A program made the translations under genes and the position numbers. This document shows positions 18,063-25,626 of a stretch of DNA of 64,000 nt, one piece after another. The DNA comes from an uncultured Dorea sp. (GTDB taxonomy: Bacteria > Bacillota > Clostridia > Lachnospirales > Lachnospiraceae): the NCBI GenBank assembly GCA_910588745.1, contig CAJURK010000003.1, positions 1 through 64,000 of the forward strand, given 5' to 3'. Under the pieces are notes generated by a model that worked only from the letters and a program-made list of their open reading frames with translations, was not told the origin of the DNA and searched no databases. The first letter of the stretch is position 1, and each line of letters starts with the position of its first letter.

Positions 18063-18959
18063 TTAGTACAGATTCTCCTGATACTTTCCATCTAATACGT
18101 CTTTCAAATACTGTCCATACTGATTCTTCTTAAGAAGTTCGTACTCCTTTAATACGTCGTCCTTTGTAATCCAGCCATTTAAGTATGCAATTTCTTCTAA
18201 GCAGGCAATTTTACGGTGCTGATGGGTTTCTACTGTTTTTACAAAGTTCGTAGCGTCCGCAAGACTTTCATGAGTTCCCGTATCCAGCCAGGTAAATCCC
18301 TGACCGAGAAGCTCCACATTCAGCTTCCCTTTTTCTAAATAAATCCGGTTTAGATCGGTAATCTCTAATTCTCCCCTGGCGCTTGGTTTCAAGTTTTTCG
18401 CATACTCGATTACTTTATTGTCATAAAAATACAGCCCCGTCACACAATAATTGCTCTTTGGATGCTCCGGCTTTTCCTCGATCGAAACAGCTTTCCCGTT
18501 ATGGTCAAACTCTACAATGCCAAACCGTTCCGGATCATCCACGTAATATCCGAACACCGTCGCCCCATTGCCCGATTCCGCATTGCCTACCGCCGCCATC
18601 AGACGTTTCTTAAGTCCGTGTCCCGCAAATATATTATCTCCCAGTACCATAGCCGCAGTATCGTTTCCCACAAATTTCTCACCGATTATAAACGCCTGAG
18701 CCAATCCTTCCGGACTTGGCTGTACCTCGTAAGATAAATTGACCCCGAACTGATGCCCTTCACCTAACAGCTCTTGAAATCTTGGCGTATCCTGCGGTGT
18801 AGAAATAATTAGTATATCCCGGATTCCCGCGTTCATCAGGACAGACATCGGATAATAGATCATCGGCTTGTCATAAATCGGCAGCAACTGCTTCGATGTT
18901 ACCCTGGTCAGCGGATATAGGCGCGTGCCGGAACCTCCCGCTAAAATAATTCCTTTCAT
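18063..18959 (-). CDS. rfbA: Glucose-1-phosphate thymidylyltransferase
   Basis: First step of dTDP-L-rhamnose synthesis: dTTP plus Glc-1-P gives dTDP-glucose. 298 residues. Seen: the nucleotidyltransferase signature [43 protein letters not shown] and [20 protein letters not shown] lies 5 nt before ATG 18959. It is the first gene of rfbABD, about 70 nt downstream of a candidate promoter that contains a dyad in its spacer (19038-19068). Confidence 0.98.
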   Translation of the reverse strand: MKGIILAGGSGTRLYPLTRVTSKQLLPIYDKPMIYYPMSVLMNAGIRDILIISTPQDTPRFQELLGEGHQFGVNLSYEVQPSPEGLAQAFIIGEKFVGNDTAAMVLGDNIFAGHGLKKRLMAAVGNAESGNGATVFGYYVDDPERFGIVEFDHNGKAVSIEEKPEHPKSNYCVTGLYFYDNKVIEYAKNLKPSARGELEITDLNRIYLEKGKLNVELLGQGFTWLDTGTHESLADATNFVKTVETHQHRKIACLEEIAYLNGWITKDDVLKEYELLKKNQYGQYLKDVLDGKYQENLY

Positions 18960-19037
18960 TTGAAACCTCCATCATCTTCTTTTCTTTAGTATTTACACTT
19001 TTTTTCTATTCAACACAGCTTATAACAAACTATAGAT

Positions 19038-19068
19038 ATTATAAAAGGTAACCTAAGGTCACCTTCAA
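19038..19068 (-). promoter_or_regulatory. Candidate rfbA promoter with 19-bp spacer containing a dyad
   Basis: On the minus strand, TTGAAG (19063-19068) and a perfect TATAAT (19038-19043) are 19 nt apart. An almost perfect inverted repeat, AAGGTGACC-TTA-GGTTACCTT, fills the spacer. Long spacers occupied by a dyad are the hallmark of MerR-family-controlled promoters. The same dyad could equally be a terminator of the preceding gene pair. Confidence 0.45.
19045..19065 (-). terminator. Hairpin after the ATPase/TOPRIM pair (terminator, or operator)
   Basis: 9-bp stem (19045-19053 with 19057-19065, one G-U pair) with a 3-nt loop, followed on the minus strand by TTATAAT. It lies 40 bp past the stop of the TOPRIM-like gene. 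The U-tract is short, and the same bases form the spacer of the candidate rfbA promoter. Confidence 0.45.
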
Positions 19069-19104
19069 GTTCATTTAGAAAAAATTAAGAAATTTCTTTG
19101 ATTT

Positions 19105-19872
19105 CTATGTACCCAGCATCCGATCCCAAAATTCTTTCTTAAAATATTCCAGCAAAAACAAAGGAAAACCATTTATAATAGCTATTTTTTCATTTACTAC
19201 AAACTTCTGAAGCTGATTCTCAAAAAGTCTTTTCTGCGGTTCTACCTTCAAATACTCTTCTCGTTCTGGCACAATATATCTGTTGTTAACAATACAATTC
19301 CATTTCTTTACAGCAGTCAGGCAAAACAGACTCCAGTCCTGAACACTATACTTTCTGGAATCCTGATAATCTTTCATTTCATGTACGTTCTGCTTATAAC
19401 GGCAGAGTTCTGCTATTTCCTGAACACATCTTCTGTAACAGCAGTCGTCTCTTGTAATATCCCGAATACTTTCAGTCATTGGATAATTAATATATAATTT
19501 CCCCAAATTTGTTTCGTCAGAGAAGGTATCCAGCATTTCTTTCAATACCTCGTTTCCGTTTTCGCTTTTATTCAGATTTTGATTATGTCCGTCATAATCA
19601 AAAAACAGATATATCTCCATTAAATCATTTCTTTTAAAATTGCTCAGTATTTTCCGCGCAGATTCACTACTATCCCTTACAACCTCAATAACATCCGTTT
19701 CAAAGTCATCTTCTTTTAGCTGCTTCCAAAGCATGTAAATATTTTCCCCTGCCGGAAACATAATAGGAACTAATTCCGCATACCCCATAAAAAAACGTTT
19801 TGATAAATTACGCAATAACAGCTTTTCTGTTTTTTCTCCTTCATATATGATCGCTATAACTTTTTTACTCAT
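19105..19872 (-). CDS. TOPRIM-like (RloB/AbiLii-type) protein, putative defence nuclease
   Basis: About 255 residues. Seen: an N-terminal acidic motif IAIIYEGEKTE (Glu about 11) following a beta strand, and an EIYLFFDYDGHN segment whose DxD (about 92 and 94) fits the second TOPRIM motif; RloB proteins carry a closely similar EGEKTE block. The rest is mixed alpha/beta with no other recognisable domain. The start is ATG 19872, which overlaps the upstream ATPase stop (ATGAGTAA, 8 bp) behind GGGGG, so translation is coupled. The pair resembles ATPase + TOPRIM phage-defence modules (AbiL, RloAB, PARIS AriAB). Function is inferred from architecture only. Confidence 0.7.
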   Translation of the reverse strand: MSKKVIAIIYEGEKTEKLLLRNLSKRFFMGYAELVPIMFPAGENIYMLWKQLKEDDFETDVIEVVRDSSESARKILSNFKRNDLMEIYLFFDYDGHNQNLNKSENGNEVLKEMLDTFSDETNLGKLYINYPMTESIRDITRDDCCYRRCVQEIAELCRYKQNVHEMKDYQDSRKYSVQDWSLFCLTAVKKWNCIVNNRYIVPEREEYLKVEPQKRLFENQLQKFVVNEKIAIINGFPLFLLEYFKKEFWDRMLGT

Positions 19873-20971
19873 CAAATGCCCCCGCATTGTACATCTTCTG
19901 AATATTATGCACCCTTCTTAATTCTTTCGGCGTAGAATCTGCAAAGGACTTAATTCCATCATTGCGAATCTGAAGATAACAATCCGGACGCAATAAATCA
20001 TTCGTCATGATATCTGTATTATGCGTTGTGAGAATTGCCTGTGTATGAGGCAGTTTCTTTAGTTCTTCTATCACTGCCACTGCAAGATTGTTATGATAAA
20101 AAGCATCAAATTCATCAATAAAAAACAACGATACTTCTTCTAACCGAATTAACCAATAAAAAAATAATGCCAGAGAACAGGTTCCCCTAGAAGCAATCCG
20201 AAAAAAATCCACCAAATTTTTACCGTATTGGCAAAATATCCTATATTCTCCCTCAACTTCTCTGGCTGCTAACTGATAAGAAATCCCCAGCCCTTTCAAA
20301 AAATTTTGAAACTCTTCTATTTTTCCTCTCTTGATTATACCTTCCCCAACATTTTCTCCGCCAACCCAATATCCCTGATATTCATTTTTCTCCAATGAAC
20401 TAAACCACAGCATATGTTCTACATAATTATAAAATTTTTTTAAAAGCCTGTTTTCTACGTTATCCTCATTTAGAAGCGTATTATTATATACATATTTCAA
20501 AAATGATATATTTTTTTCGGATAAGTCTGTGTTTAATGTTTCTGTACCGCTAAGTTTTGTCATCCCTTTGTTTGTCCTATAATTATAAGACAAAATCTGA
20601 TTATCATTAATCCAGAGTTCTTCTTCTAGAAGAACCTGGGGAGCATTCTTTGTATATTTATACTTTACCTCCCCTTCTTCAAACGAAAATACATACAAAA
20701 AATCAACATATTCTTCTATTGACTTCAAATTTTTATACAATCTGTAATTTGTCAAATGCCGTTGTTTATCCGTAAGGTGTAAAATAATATCAAATAATGC
20801 GTATCCAAGATTCGTCTTTCCACTTCCATTATCACCATAAATAAGCGCCGTTTTCAAAATACCATTCCTTATTGCATCTTCATTAAATGGATAATTATTT
20901 ACTCTGGACAGATCCAGGCAAATTCTCTTTTGAAAATTTTTAAAATTGGACACTTCAAATTTTTTCAGCAT
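19865..20971 (-). CDS. AAA/ABC-type ATPase (RloA/AbiLi/AriA-like), putative defence protein
   Basis: 368-residue RecF/SMC-like ATPase. Seen: an N-terminal strand (MLKKFEVSNFKNFQ) as in AAA_15/AAA_21 proteins, Walker A GDNGSGKT (46-53), an ABC-signature-like SRGTCSL (261-267), Walker B SLFFIDEF (281-288) and a switch His in ILTTHNTD (His 317). No nuclease domain is fused; that role would fall to the overlapping TOPRIM-like gene. The unit has its own promoter (21001-21029) and sits between two hairpins. It is visibly more AT-rich than the flanking rfb and ChW genes, which suggests horizontal acquisition. Confidence 0.75.
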   Translation of the reverse strand: MLKKFEVSNFKNFQKRICLDLSRVNNYPFNEDAIRNGILKTALIYGDNGSGKTNLGYALFDIILHLTDKQRHLTNYRLYKNLKSIEEYVDFLYVFSFEEGEVKYKYTKNAPQVLLEEELWINDNQILSYNYRTNKGMTKLSGTETLNTDLSEKNISFLKYVYNNTLLNEDNVENRLLKKFYNYVEHMLWFSSLEKNEYQGYWVGGENVGEGIIKRGKIEEFQNFLKGLGISYQLAAREVEGEYRIFCQYGKNLVDFFRIASRGTCSLALFFYWLIRLEEVSLFFIDEFDAFYHNNLAVAVIEELKKLPHTQAILTTHNTDIMTNDLLRPDCYLQIRNDGIKSFADSTPKELRRVHNIQKMYNAGAFDE

Positions 20972-21000
20972 ATAAACTCCCTCTCATTTCATATACTGCT

Positions 21001-21029
21001 ATCATAGCTGATAAACCTATTTTTTTCAA
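21001..21029 (-). promoter_or_regulatory. Sigma-A-type promoter for the ATPase/TOPRIM pair
   Basis: On the minus strand, TTGAAA (21024-21029) and TATGAT (21001-21006) are separated by 17 nt, each one mismatch from consensus. The start codon at 20971 lies about 30 bp downstream with GAGGGAG as RBS, giving a very short leader. Confidence 0.6.
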
Positions 21030-21136
21030 TATTTCCTGAGAAAAATACGTATTTATAGTATCTCCTTTTACTGTTCGCTCCATTCACAGTAACCTTCCCA
21101 AATCCCCCTAAAATCCGCTTCTCGAATGGAATCTGC

Positions 21137-21176
21137 ATATACAAAAGGTTCGGACAACGCCGAACCTTTTGTATAT
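21137..21176. terminator. Strong intrinsic terminator after the ChW/M23 gene
   Basis: Perfect 17-bp stem (21137-21153 with 21160-21176) around a 6-nt loop, with GC-rich top and A/T-rich base, so it can act in both directions. It lies 42 bp past the stop of the M23 protein gene and insulates it from the ATPase/TOPRIM pair. Confidence 0.85.
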
Positions 21177-21218
21177 GTAATCACAAGAACATAATAAACT
21201 GTCTGACATCCAGAACTT

Positions 21219-23342
21219 CTACAGATACCATCTGGGATCCACTGGCACTTCGTTTACCCACACTTCAAAATGCAAGTGTGGGCCTGAAGAAATTCCAGTG
21301 CTTCCTACTTCTGCTATCTTTGCTCCTACAAATACCGTATCTCCCTGCTTAACAACAATTTTACTGCAGTGCTGGTATACTGTTGCAAGTCCGTTTCCAT
21401 GATCTAAGATCACATAGTTCCCTCTTGCTCCGTTATAATCAACCTTCCTGACAGTTCCTGATGTTGCCGCAAGAATCGGCGTTCCGTAATACGCTGCATA
21501 ATCGCGTCCTTTATGGTTTGTAGACGCGCCAGCTAACGGCGCGTCCCTGCCGCCGAATTCACTGCTGATATAGGAAGCGTCCGGACAGGGATTGGAAAGA
21601 ATCCCGGCTCCTGATTCTCCAATATATGGACTTCCGTTTATATCAGGTCCTTTTTCCGTTTTGGCTACAATCTTTACCTGAATCGCTTTAACCGCCTTAT
21701 CAGAATCCCTGGTTCCGGCAAAATTCCCATCCATGGTCCAGCCCAGCCAGCCGCGGCTTTCTATGTAAGTCCGATAATATACATTGTAAAATTTGCCGAG
21801 TGTATCCGTCAACTGAATCTGTATCGCTTCTAAGTACTTTCCTTCCTCCGGAAGACCCGCAAGCGCGCCCTGGCTTGTCCAGTCTGTCCAGTTGCCGCCT
21901 TCGCTGCTCGCCCGGTACTGAATTTCTCCCAAAGGAAGTTCCCTATTATTCGGATTCAACGTGATTCCAAACGCAGACAATACCGGTTTATCCTCAGGGT
22001 TACCCAGAACTGCTCCGTTTCCTTCCGCCTGAATCTCTTTATCCGTATCGGTTCCCTGTGAACCGTCCCCTATACTTGTATTCTCCGAACTTCCGATCTG
22101 GGTTCTTCCATGCAGAATAAGATCCGAATCGGAAAACGGAACAAAATATGCCTGTCCCGACATATCCGGCGCATCCAGCGCATTCTTATCCGCCAGCTTA
22201 ATCTCAATTGCTTCCAGCCGTTTCGCAAATCCTTCCGTTCCGGCAGCTCCTCCATTTTTTGCCCAACCCATCCAGCCCATGGTCTGGCAATGTACCCGGT
22301 AATATACGTCGTAATGCTCTGCCAGCGGTCCTGTCAGACGGATGCGGATTGCTTCCAGACGTTTCGCCTGGCCTGTGGTTCCGCTTACGGCTCCGTCTGC
22401 CGCCCACTCCTGCCAGCCGTAACTCTGTACATGGGTCTGGTACTCGATTCCGCCTTCGTAACCCAAATCGCTGGTATCATACAAATTAATCCGAATTCCT
22501 TCCAAGCGCTTTCCCTGTCCGGACGTTCCGCTTACAGCTCCATCTGATACCTGAGTCTGCCAGCCAAAACTTTGCACATGGGTCTGATATTGAATCTGGG
22601 GCGCATAATACGCCTTTTCCTGAGAACCTTCCGTACGCTCGGGCGGCGCCGCGCCTTTTTCTACCAAAACAATTACAATACTCTCCAGACGCTTGGCAAA
22701 CGAAGCCGTTCCTGCTTTCTCCCCGTTGCATGCCCAGTCAAGCCACCCATAACTCTGGGCGTGTACCTGATAATAAATATCATAATGTTCTTTCAATTCT
22801 CCGGTTAGACGAATCTGTATTGCCTCCAGACGTTTCGCCTTAGCAGTAGTTCCGCTTAAGGCTCCATCCGCCGCCCACTCCTGCCAACCGTAACTCTGCA
22901 CATGCGTTCTATACTCAATTCCGCCTTCGTACTCCGAATCGTCCACACTAAGCTCAATCGCCTCCAGGCGCTTCGCCTCTCCTGTAGTCCCGGAAGCCTC
23001 TCCGGCATGCTTCATCTCCTGCCAGCCGTGGGTCTGTACATGAACACGATAAGATAACTCCGGCGGCGTCTTTGCTTCTGTATCCCCCGCCTCATTCTCC
23101 CGGTTGATTTCTTCAGGAACTTCCTCTTCCTGAATTTCCGGAACTTCTTCTGCTTCGTCCGCCGGCGCTTCCTCCTCCGGCATTACGAATGTATCTTCCT
23201 CCGTATCCATGGTTCCTTCTGTTCCCGCAACACTTTCTTCTGTCCCGGCAGAAACCGCCGTCTCCTCTTCTGCCTTCACCGTCACCGGAGCGCCTGCAAG
23301 AAGCGCCGCCGCAAGAAAACATGCTAATACTCTTTTCTTCAT
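21219..23342 (-). CDS. Secreted ChW-repeat protein with C-terminal M23 (LytM) peptidase domain
   Basis: About 707 residues. Domain order: signal peptide (MKKRVLACFLAAALLAG), an acidic Glu/Thr/Ala linker to about residue 95, eight ChW-type repeats (about 95-560, two groups separated by short linkers, the last two divergent), and an M23 domain (about 580-707) with SSEFGGRD, STNHKGRDYAAYYG, DHGNGLATVYQHC and the zinc-ligand motif SGPHLHFEVW. M23 enzymes cleave peptidoglycan cross-bridges, and ChW repeats are thought to bind cell-surface polymers. ATG 23342 is chosen because it starts the signal peptide; the open frame extends 13 codons further. RBS TAGGAG. Probably a wall-bound remodelling enzyme. 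Confidence 0.94.
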   Translation of the reverse strand: MKKRVLACFLAAALLAGAPVTVKAEEETAVSAGTEESVAGTEGTMDTEEDTFVMPEEEAPADEAEEVPEIQEEEVPEEINRENEAGDTEAKTPPELSYRVHVQTHGWQEMKHAGEASGTTGEAKRLEAIELSVDDSEYEGGIEYRTHVQSYGWQEWAADGALSGTTAKAKRLEAIQIRLTGELKEHYDIYYQVHAQSYGWLDWACNGEKAGTASFAKRLESIVIVLVEKGAAPPERTEGSQEKAYYAPQIQYQTHVQSFGWQTQVSDGAVSGTSGQGKRLEGIRINLYDTSDLGYEGGIEYQTHVQSYGWQEWAADGAVSGTTGQAKRLEAIRIRLTGPLAEHYDVYYRVHCQTMGWMGWAKNGGAAGTEGFAKRLEAIEIKLADKNALDAPDMSGQAYFVPFSDSDLILHGRTQIGSSENTSIGDGSQGTDTDKEIQAEGNGAVLGNPEDKPVLSAFGITLNPNNRELPLGEIQYRASSEGGNWTDWTSQGALAGLPEEGKYLEAIQIQLTDTLGKFYNVYYRTYIESRGWLGWTMDGNFAGTRDSDKAVKAIQVKIVAKTEKGPDINGSPYIGESGAGILSNPCPDASYISSEFGGRDAPLAGASTNHKGRDYAAYYGTPILAATSGTVRKVDYNGARGNYVILDHGNGLATVYQHCSKIVVKQGDTVFVGAKIAEVGSTGISSGPHLHFEVWVNEVPVDPRWYL
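21659..23057 (-). repeat. ChW repeat array in the M23 protein
   Basis: Eight copies with the pattern Y-x-x-H-x-Q-x-x-G-W, then AGT/SGT, then KRLEAIxI. Copies 1-6 are close; copies 7 and 8 have lost the HxQ motif. The coding DNA is itself similar between copies and to the array at 59240-60589, so recombination between them is possible. Confidence 0.9.
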
Positions 23343-23469
23343 CTTTTTCAGTCTCCTATAAAAATAATTACTTCTCCGCACAGTACGTTACACATCTGCC
23401 TCCTGCAGAACCCTCTGTCTTCGCAGACCGCGCGCCGCTGCACAAAGTGTTTATTACATAGACCATATT

Positions 23470-23498
23470 ATTATAACATAGTTGTCCCTGCAACACAA
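23470..23498 (-). promoter_or_regulatory. Candidate extended -10 promoter for the ChW/M23 gene
   Basis: On the minus strand a perfect TATAAT (23470-23475) is preceded by TGT (extended -10) and, 17 nt away, by TTGTGT (23493-23498, 3 of 6). It overlaps the end of the MerR-methyltransferase gene. The leader would be about 120 nt. Confidence 0.4.
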
Positions 23499-24667
23499 AC
23501 AAAAATCCCCGCTTCCTTTGTTATGCGCAGTCCTTCTTCTGTTTTCTTCTTTACAAAATTCCGGAATTCACTATACCGGTTCAGAAGATATTGTCCTTGA
23601 TTCCCGTGGCAGGACAACACATAGGCAATCAACGGTTCCGGATCAGTAACCAACAGCGAATCCTCATACTGCCGCCAGCCGGTCTCGGAAAAATATGGAT
23701 TGAGTATCTCCGCTCCGTTTTCCATCCCGAACCGTTCATACAAACGCTTCGCGGACAACGCGATTTTCTCGTCAAAATTCTGAACAAGCCTGCTGATCTC
23801 CTTCATATGCCCCCTTCCGTAAGTCCCGCAGATAAAGCGTCCGCCGTTCTTTAATACTCTTCTTACCTCACCGCAGACTTTTCCGATATCTTCACAGTAA
23901 AATAGCATATGATTCGCCGTTACCAGATCAAACATACCGTCTTCAAAAGGAAGTTCATGACAGTCAAGCGCCTGAAATTCAAACCGTTTATCCTGATTCC
24001 CGATCTTACGTCTGGCATCCCTTAGCATTCCTTCCGAAATGTCCGTCAGCGTAATACTGACTTTTTCCGGAAGCAGCCGCAGGTTCTCTTTCCAAAGCTC
24101 TCCGTCCCCGCATCCAAGTTCTAACACCCTCATCCCGGAACAAAGTTCCATCTGTTCATAAATCCAAGGAAACCATCCCTGTTTGTTCTGGGAATACAAG
24201 CTGTGGAGCTGGATTCTGGCAGAAATATTCGACGCATCCCGATACTGATTTTTTAAACTCTTCTCCATACCGGTCAGATGGATCAGGTTCAGCATACTGC
24301 TCCAGTCAATAATCTTCTCATTTTCAATTGTTTCCGCTGTATTTTGAATCGCCTGCTCCACAAGCTGCATCTGTTCAATACGGTCTCTGACCAGTTTTAG
24401 CTGAATATGAAGCGAATCCAGCATAAAATGATAATCCACGTCGTCAATCGTCAGTTCCCTGATATCATCCAGTGAAAAGCCAAGATATTTCAGCAGCAAA
24501 ATCTGCTGAAGCTTAGCAAAATCCTCCTCCGTATAAAACCGCGCCCCCGCTTCTGTTACAAGCGAGGGCTTTAGAATATTTTGTTTGTCATAATATCGAA
24601 TCGTCCGCAGCGTCACCCCCGCCATACGGGCAAACTCACCAGACGAATAATACCCTTTCTTTTTCAT
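23471..24667 (-). CDS. MerR-family regulator fused to a SAM-dependent methyltransferase
   Basis: 398 residues. The N-terminal winged helix-turn-helix of the MerR family spans about 6-75 (SSGEFARMAGVTLRTIRYYD, then YTEEDFAKLQQI), followed by a coiled dimerisation helix to about 125. A class I methyltransferase domain follows: motif I VLELGCGDGE (181-190), FQALDCHELPFEDGMFDLV and VLKNGGRFICGT. The start ATG overlaps the stop of the SGNH gene (ATGA), so it is translated with the dlt-like module. The methyltransferase may act as an effector-binding domain or an active enzyme. Targets are unknown; a dyad-in-spacer promoter upstream of rfbA is one candidate site (speculative). Confidence 0.9.
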   Translation of the reverse strand: MKKKGYYSSGEFARMAGVTLRTIRYYDKQNILKPSLVTEAGARFYTEEDFAKLQQILLLKYLGFSLDDIRELTIDDVDYHFMLDSLHIQLKLVRDRIEQMQLVEQAIQNTAETIENEKIIDWSSMLNLIHLTGMEKSLKNQYRDASNISARIQLHSLYSQNKQGWFPWIYEQMELCSGMRVLELGCGDGELWKENLRLLPEKVSITLTDISEGMLRDARRKIGNQDKRFEFQALDCHELPFEDGMFDLVTANHMLFYCEDIGKVCGEVRRVLKNGGRFICGTYGRGHMKEISRLVQNFDEKIALSAKRLYERFGMENGAEILNPYFSETGWRQYEDSLLVTDPEPLIAYVLSCHGNQGQYLLNRYSEFRNFVKKKTEEGLRITKEAGIFVCVAGTTML

Positions 24668-25626
24668 TTTAGGATTTCCCCTAACTTTCTGCTGAATGTT
24701 TCCGCCTGATCCTCGTACATATGTCCCTCATAATCCGAAAATCCGCCCACAGTTCTGTCAAATCCTTCTATTTCTATTTTGTCAAAATTGTAGTACGCAA
24801 TCTCCTTATCTTCCAAATATTCACGAAAATAAGTGTCCGCTCCTTCAAAGTTATCCTTATACTTTTCCCTGGTCTCATTCGGAACGGGGGTTGTAATCAC
24901 GATCAATTCAATTCCCTTCTCCTCGCAGAGACTGACAAGCTTTTCAAAATACCGAACCGATTTTTCCTTCAGTTCCTCTTCCTTCCACACCCCCGGAACT
25001 TCTTCACATTTTGGGCGTTCCAGCCTATGAATACTTACCGTACCGCCTTCTCCATAACTCTGCAATTCACTGTCATAAAAAGAATCTTCATGATTCAGAT
25101 ACGCCCTGTCAAATCTGGAACAGAACATTTCCGGCGCCTTCTTCATTCCCTGCCGGTACACATACCAGGGAAACAGCGCCGTCCGAAAATCCTCTTTCAT
25201 CATCTTCGCCGCAAAATATTCCAGCTTCACCGGCGACCAGGGCAGTTCCTCATATACAGCCGCATAATCTGGTCCCGGAGAAACTTCCGTCACCCAGTAT
25301 CCCGGATCCAGCTCATAGATCACCCTCTCCGGGCTTTTCTTTCTGCACAACTCTTTGATGATAAAATAACTGTCTATGGGATACTCCCCTCCCAGGCACA
25401 GATTAATGCTCTTCCTTCCGGTTACCTTATCTACCGTATCCGGCCGGATCCCCGCCTTCCCGTGGGAGGTTCCGATAAATACATCCTCATAATGATCCTT
25501 TCTCATATGATACACATCATTCCGGAAAAAATTATGAGGTTTCAGCGCCAGCAAAAGAACCTTGTTGATACAGATTACCAGCAGCCAAAATAAGATTATC
25601 CGGACAATTCGTCTAAAACTGCGCAT
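24664..25626 (-). CDS. DltD-like membrane-anchored SGNH-fold protein
   Basis: 320 residues with an N-terminal membrane anchor (about 8-27) and an extracellular alpha/beta domain. Seen: DVFIGTSHGKAGI (Ser 54 in the position of the SGNH nucleophile) and, near the C-terminus, GFSDYEGHMY with an Asp-x-x-x-His pair (298 and 302). Proteins of this shape partner MBOAT acyltransferases (DltD, AlgJ/AlgX) and complete acyl transfer to the extracellular polymer. It overlaps the MBOAT stop by 14 bp and is followed by an ATGA overlap with the MerR-methyltransferase. The first block is GTS rather than GDS, and overall similarity to DltD is weak. Confidence 0.8.
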   Translation of the reverse strand: MRSFRRIVRIILFWLLVICINKVLLLALKPHNFFRNDVYHMRKDHYEDVFIGTSHGKAGIRPDTVDKVTGRKSINLCLGGEYPIDSYFIIKELCRKKSPERVIYELDPGYWVTEVSPGPDYAAVYEELPWSPVKLEYFAAKMMKEDFRTALFPWYVYRQGMKKAPEMFCSRFDRAYLNHEDSFYDSELQSYGEGGTVSIHRLERPKCEEVPGVWKEEELKEKSVRYFEKLVSLCEEKGIELIVITTPVPNETREKYKDNFEGADTYFREYLEDKEIAYYNFDKIEIEGFDRTVGGFSDYEGHMYEDQAETFSRKLGEILK

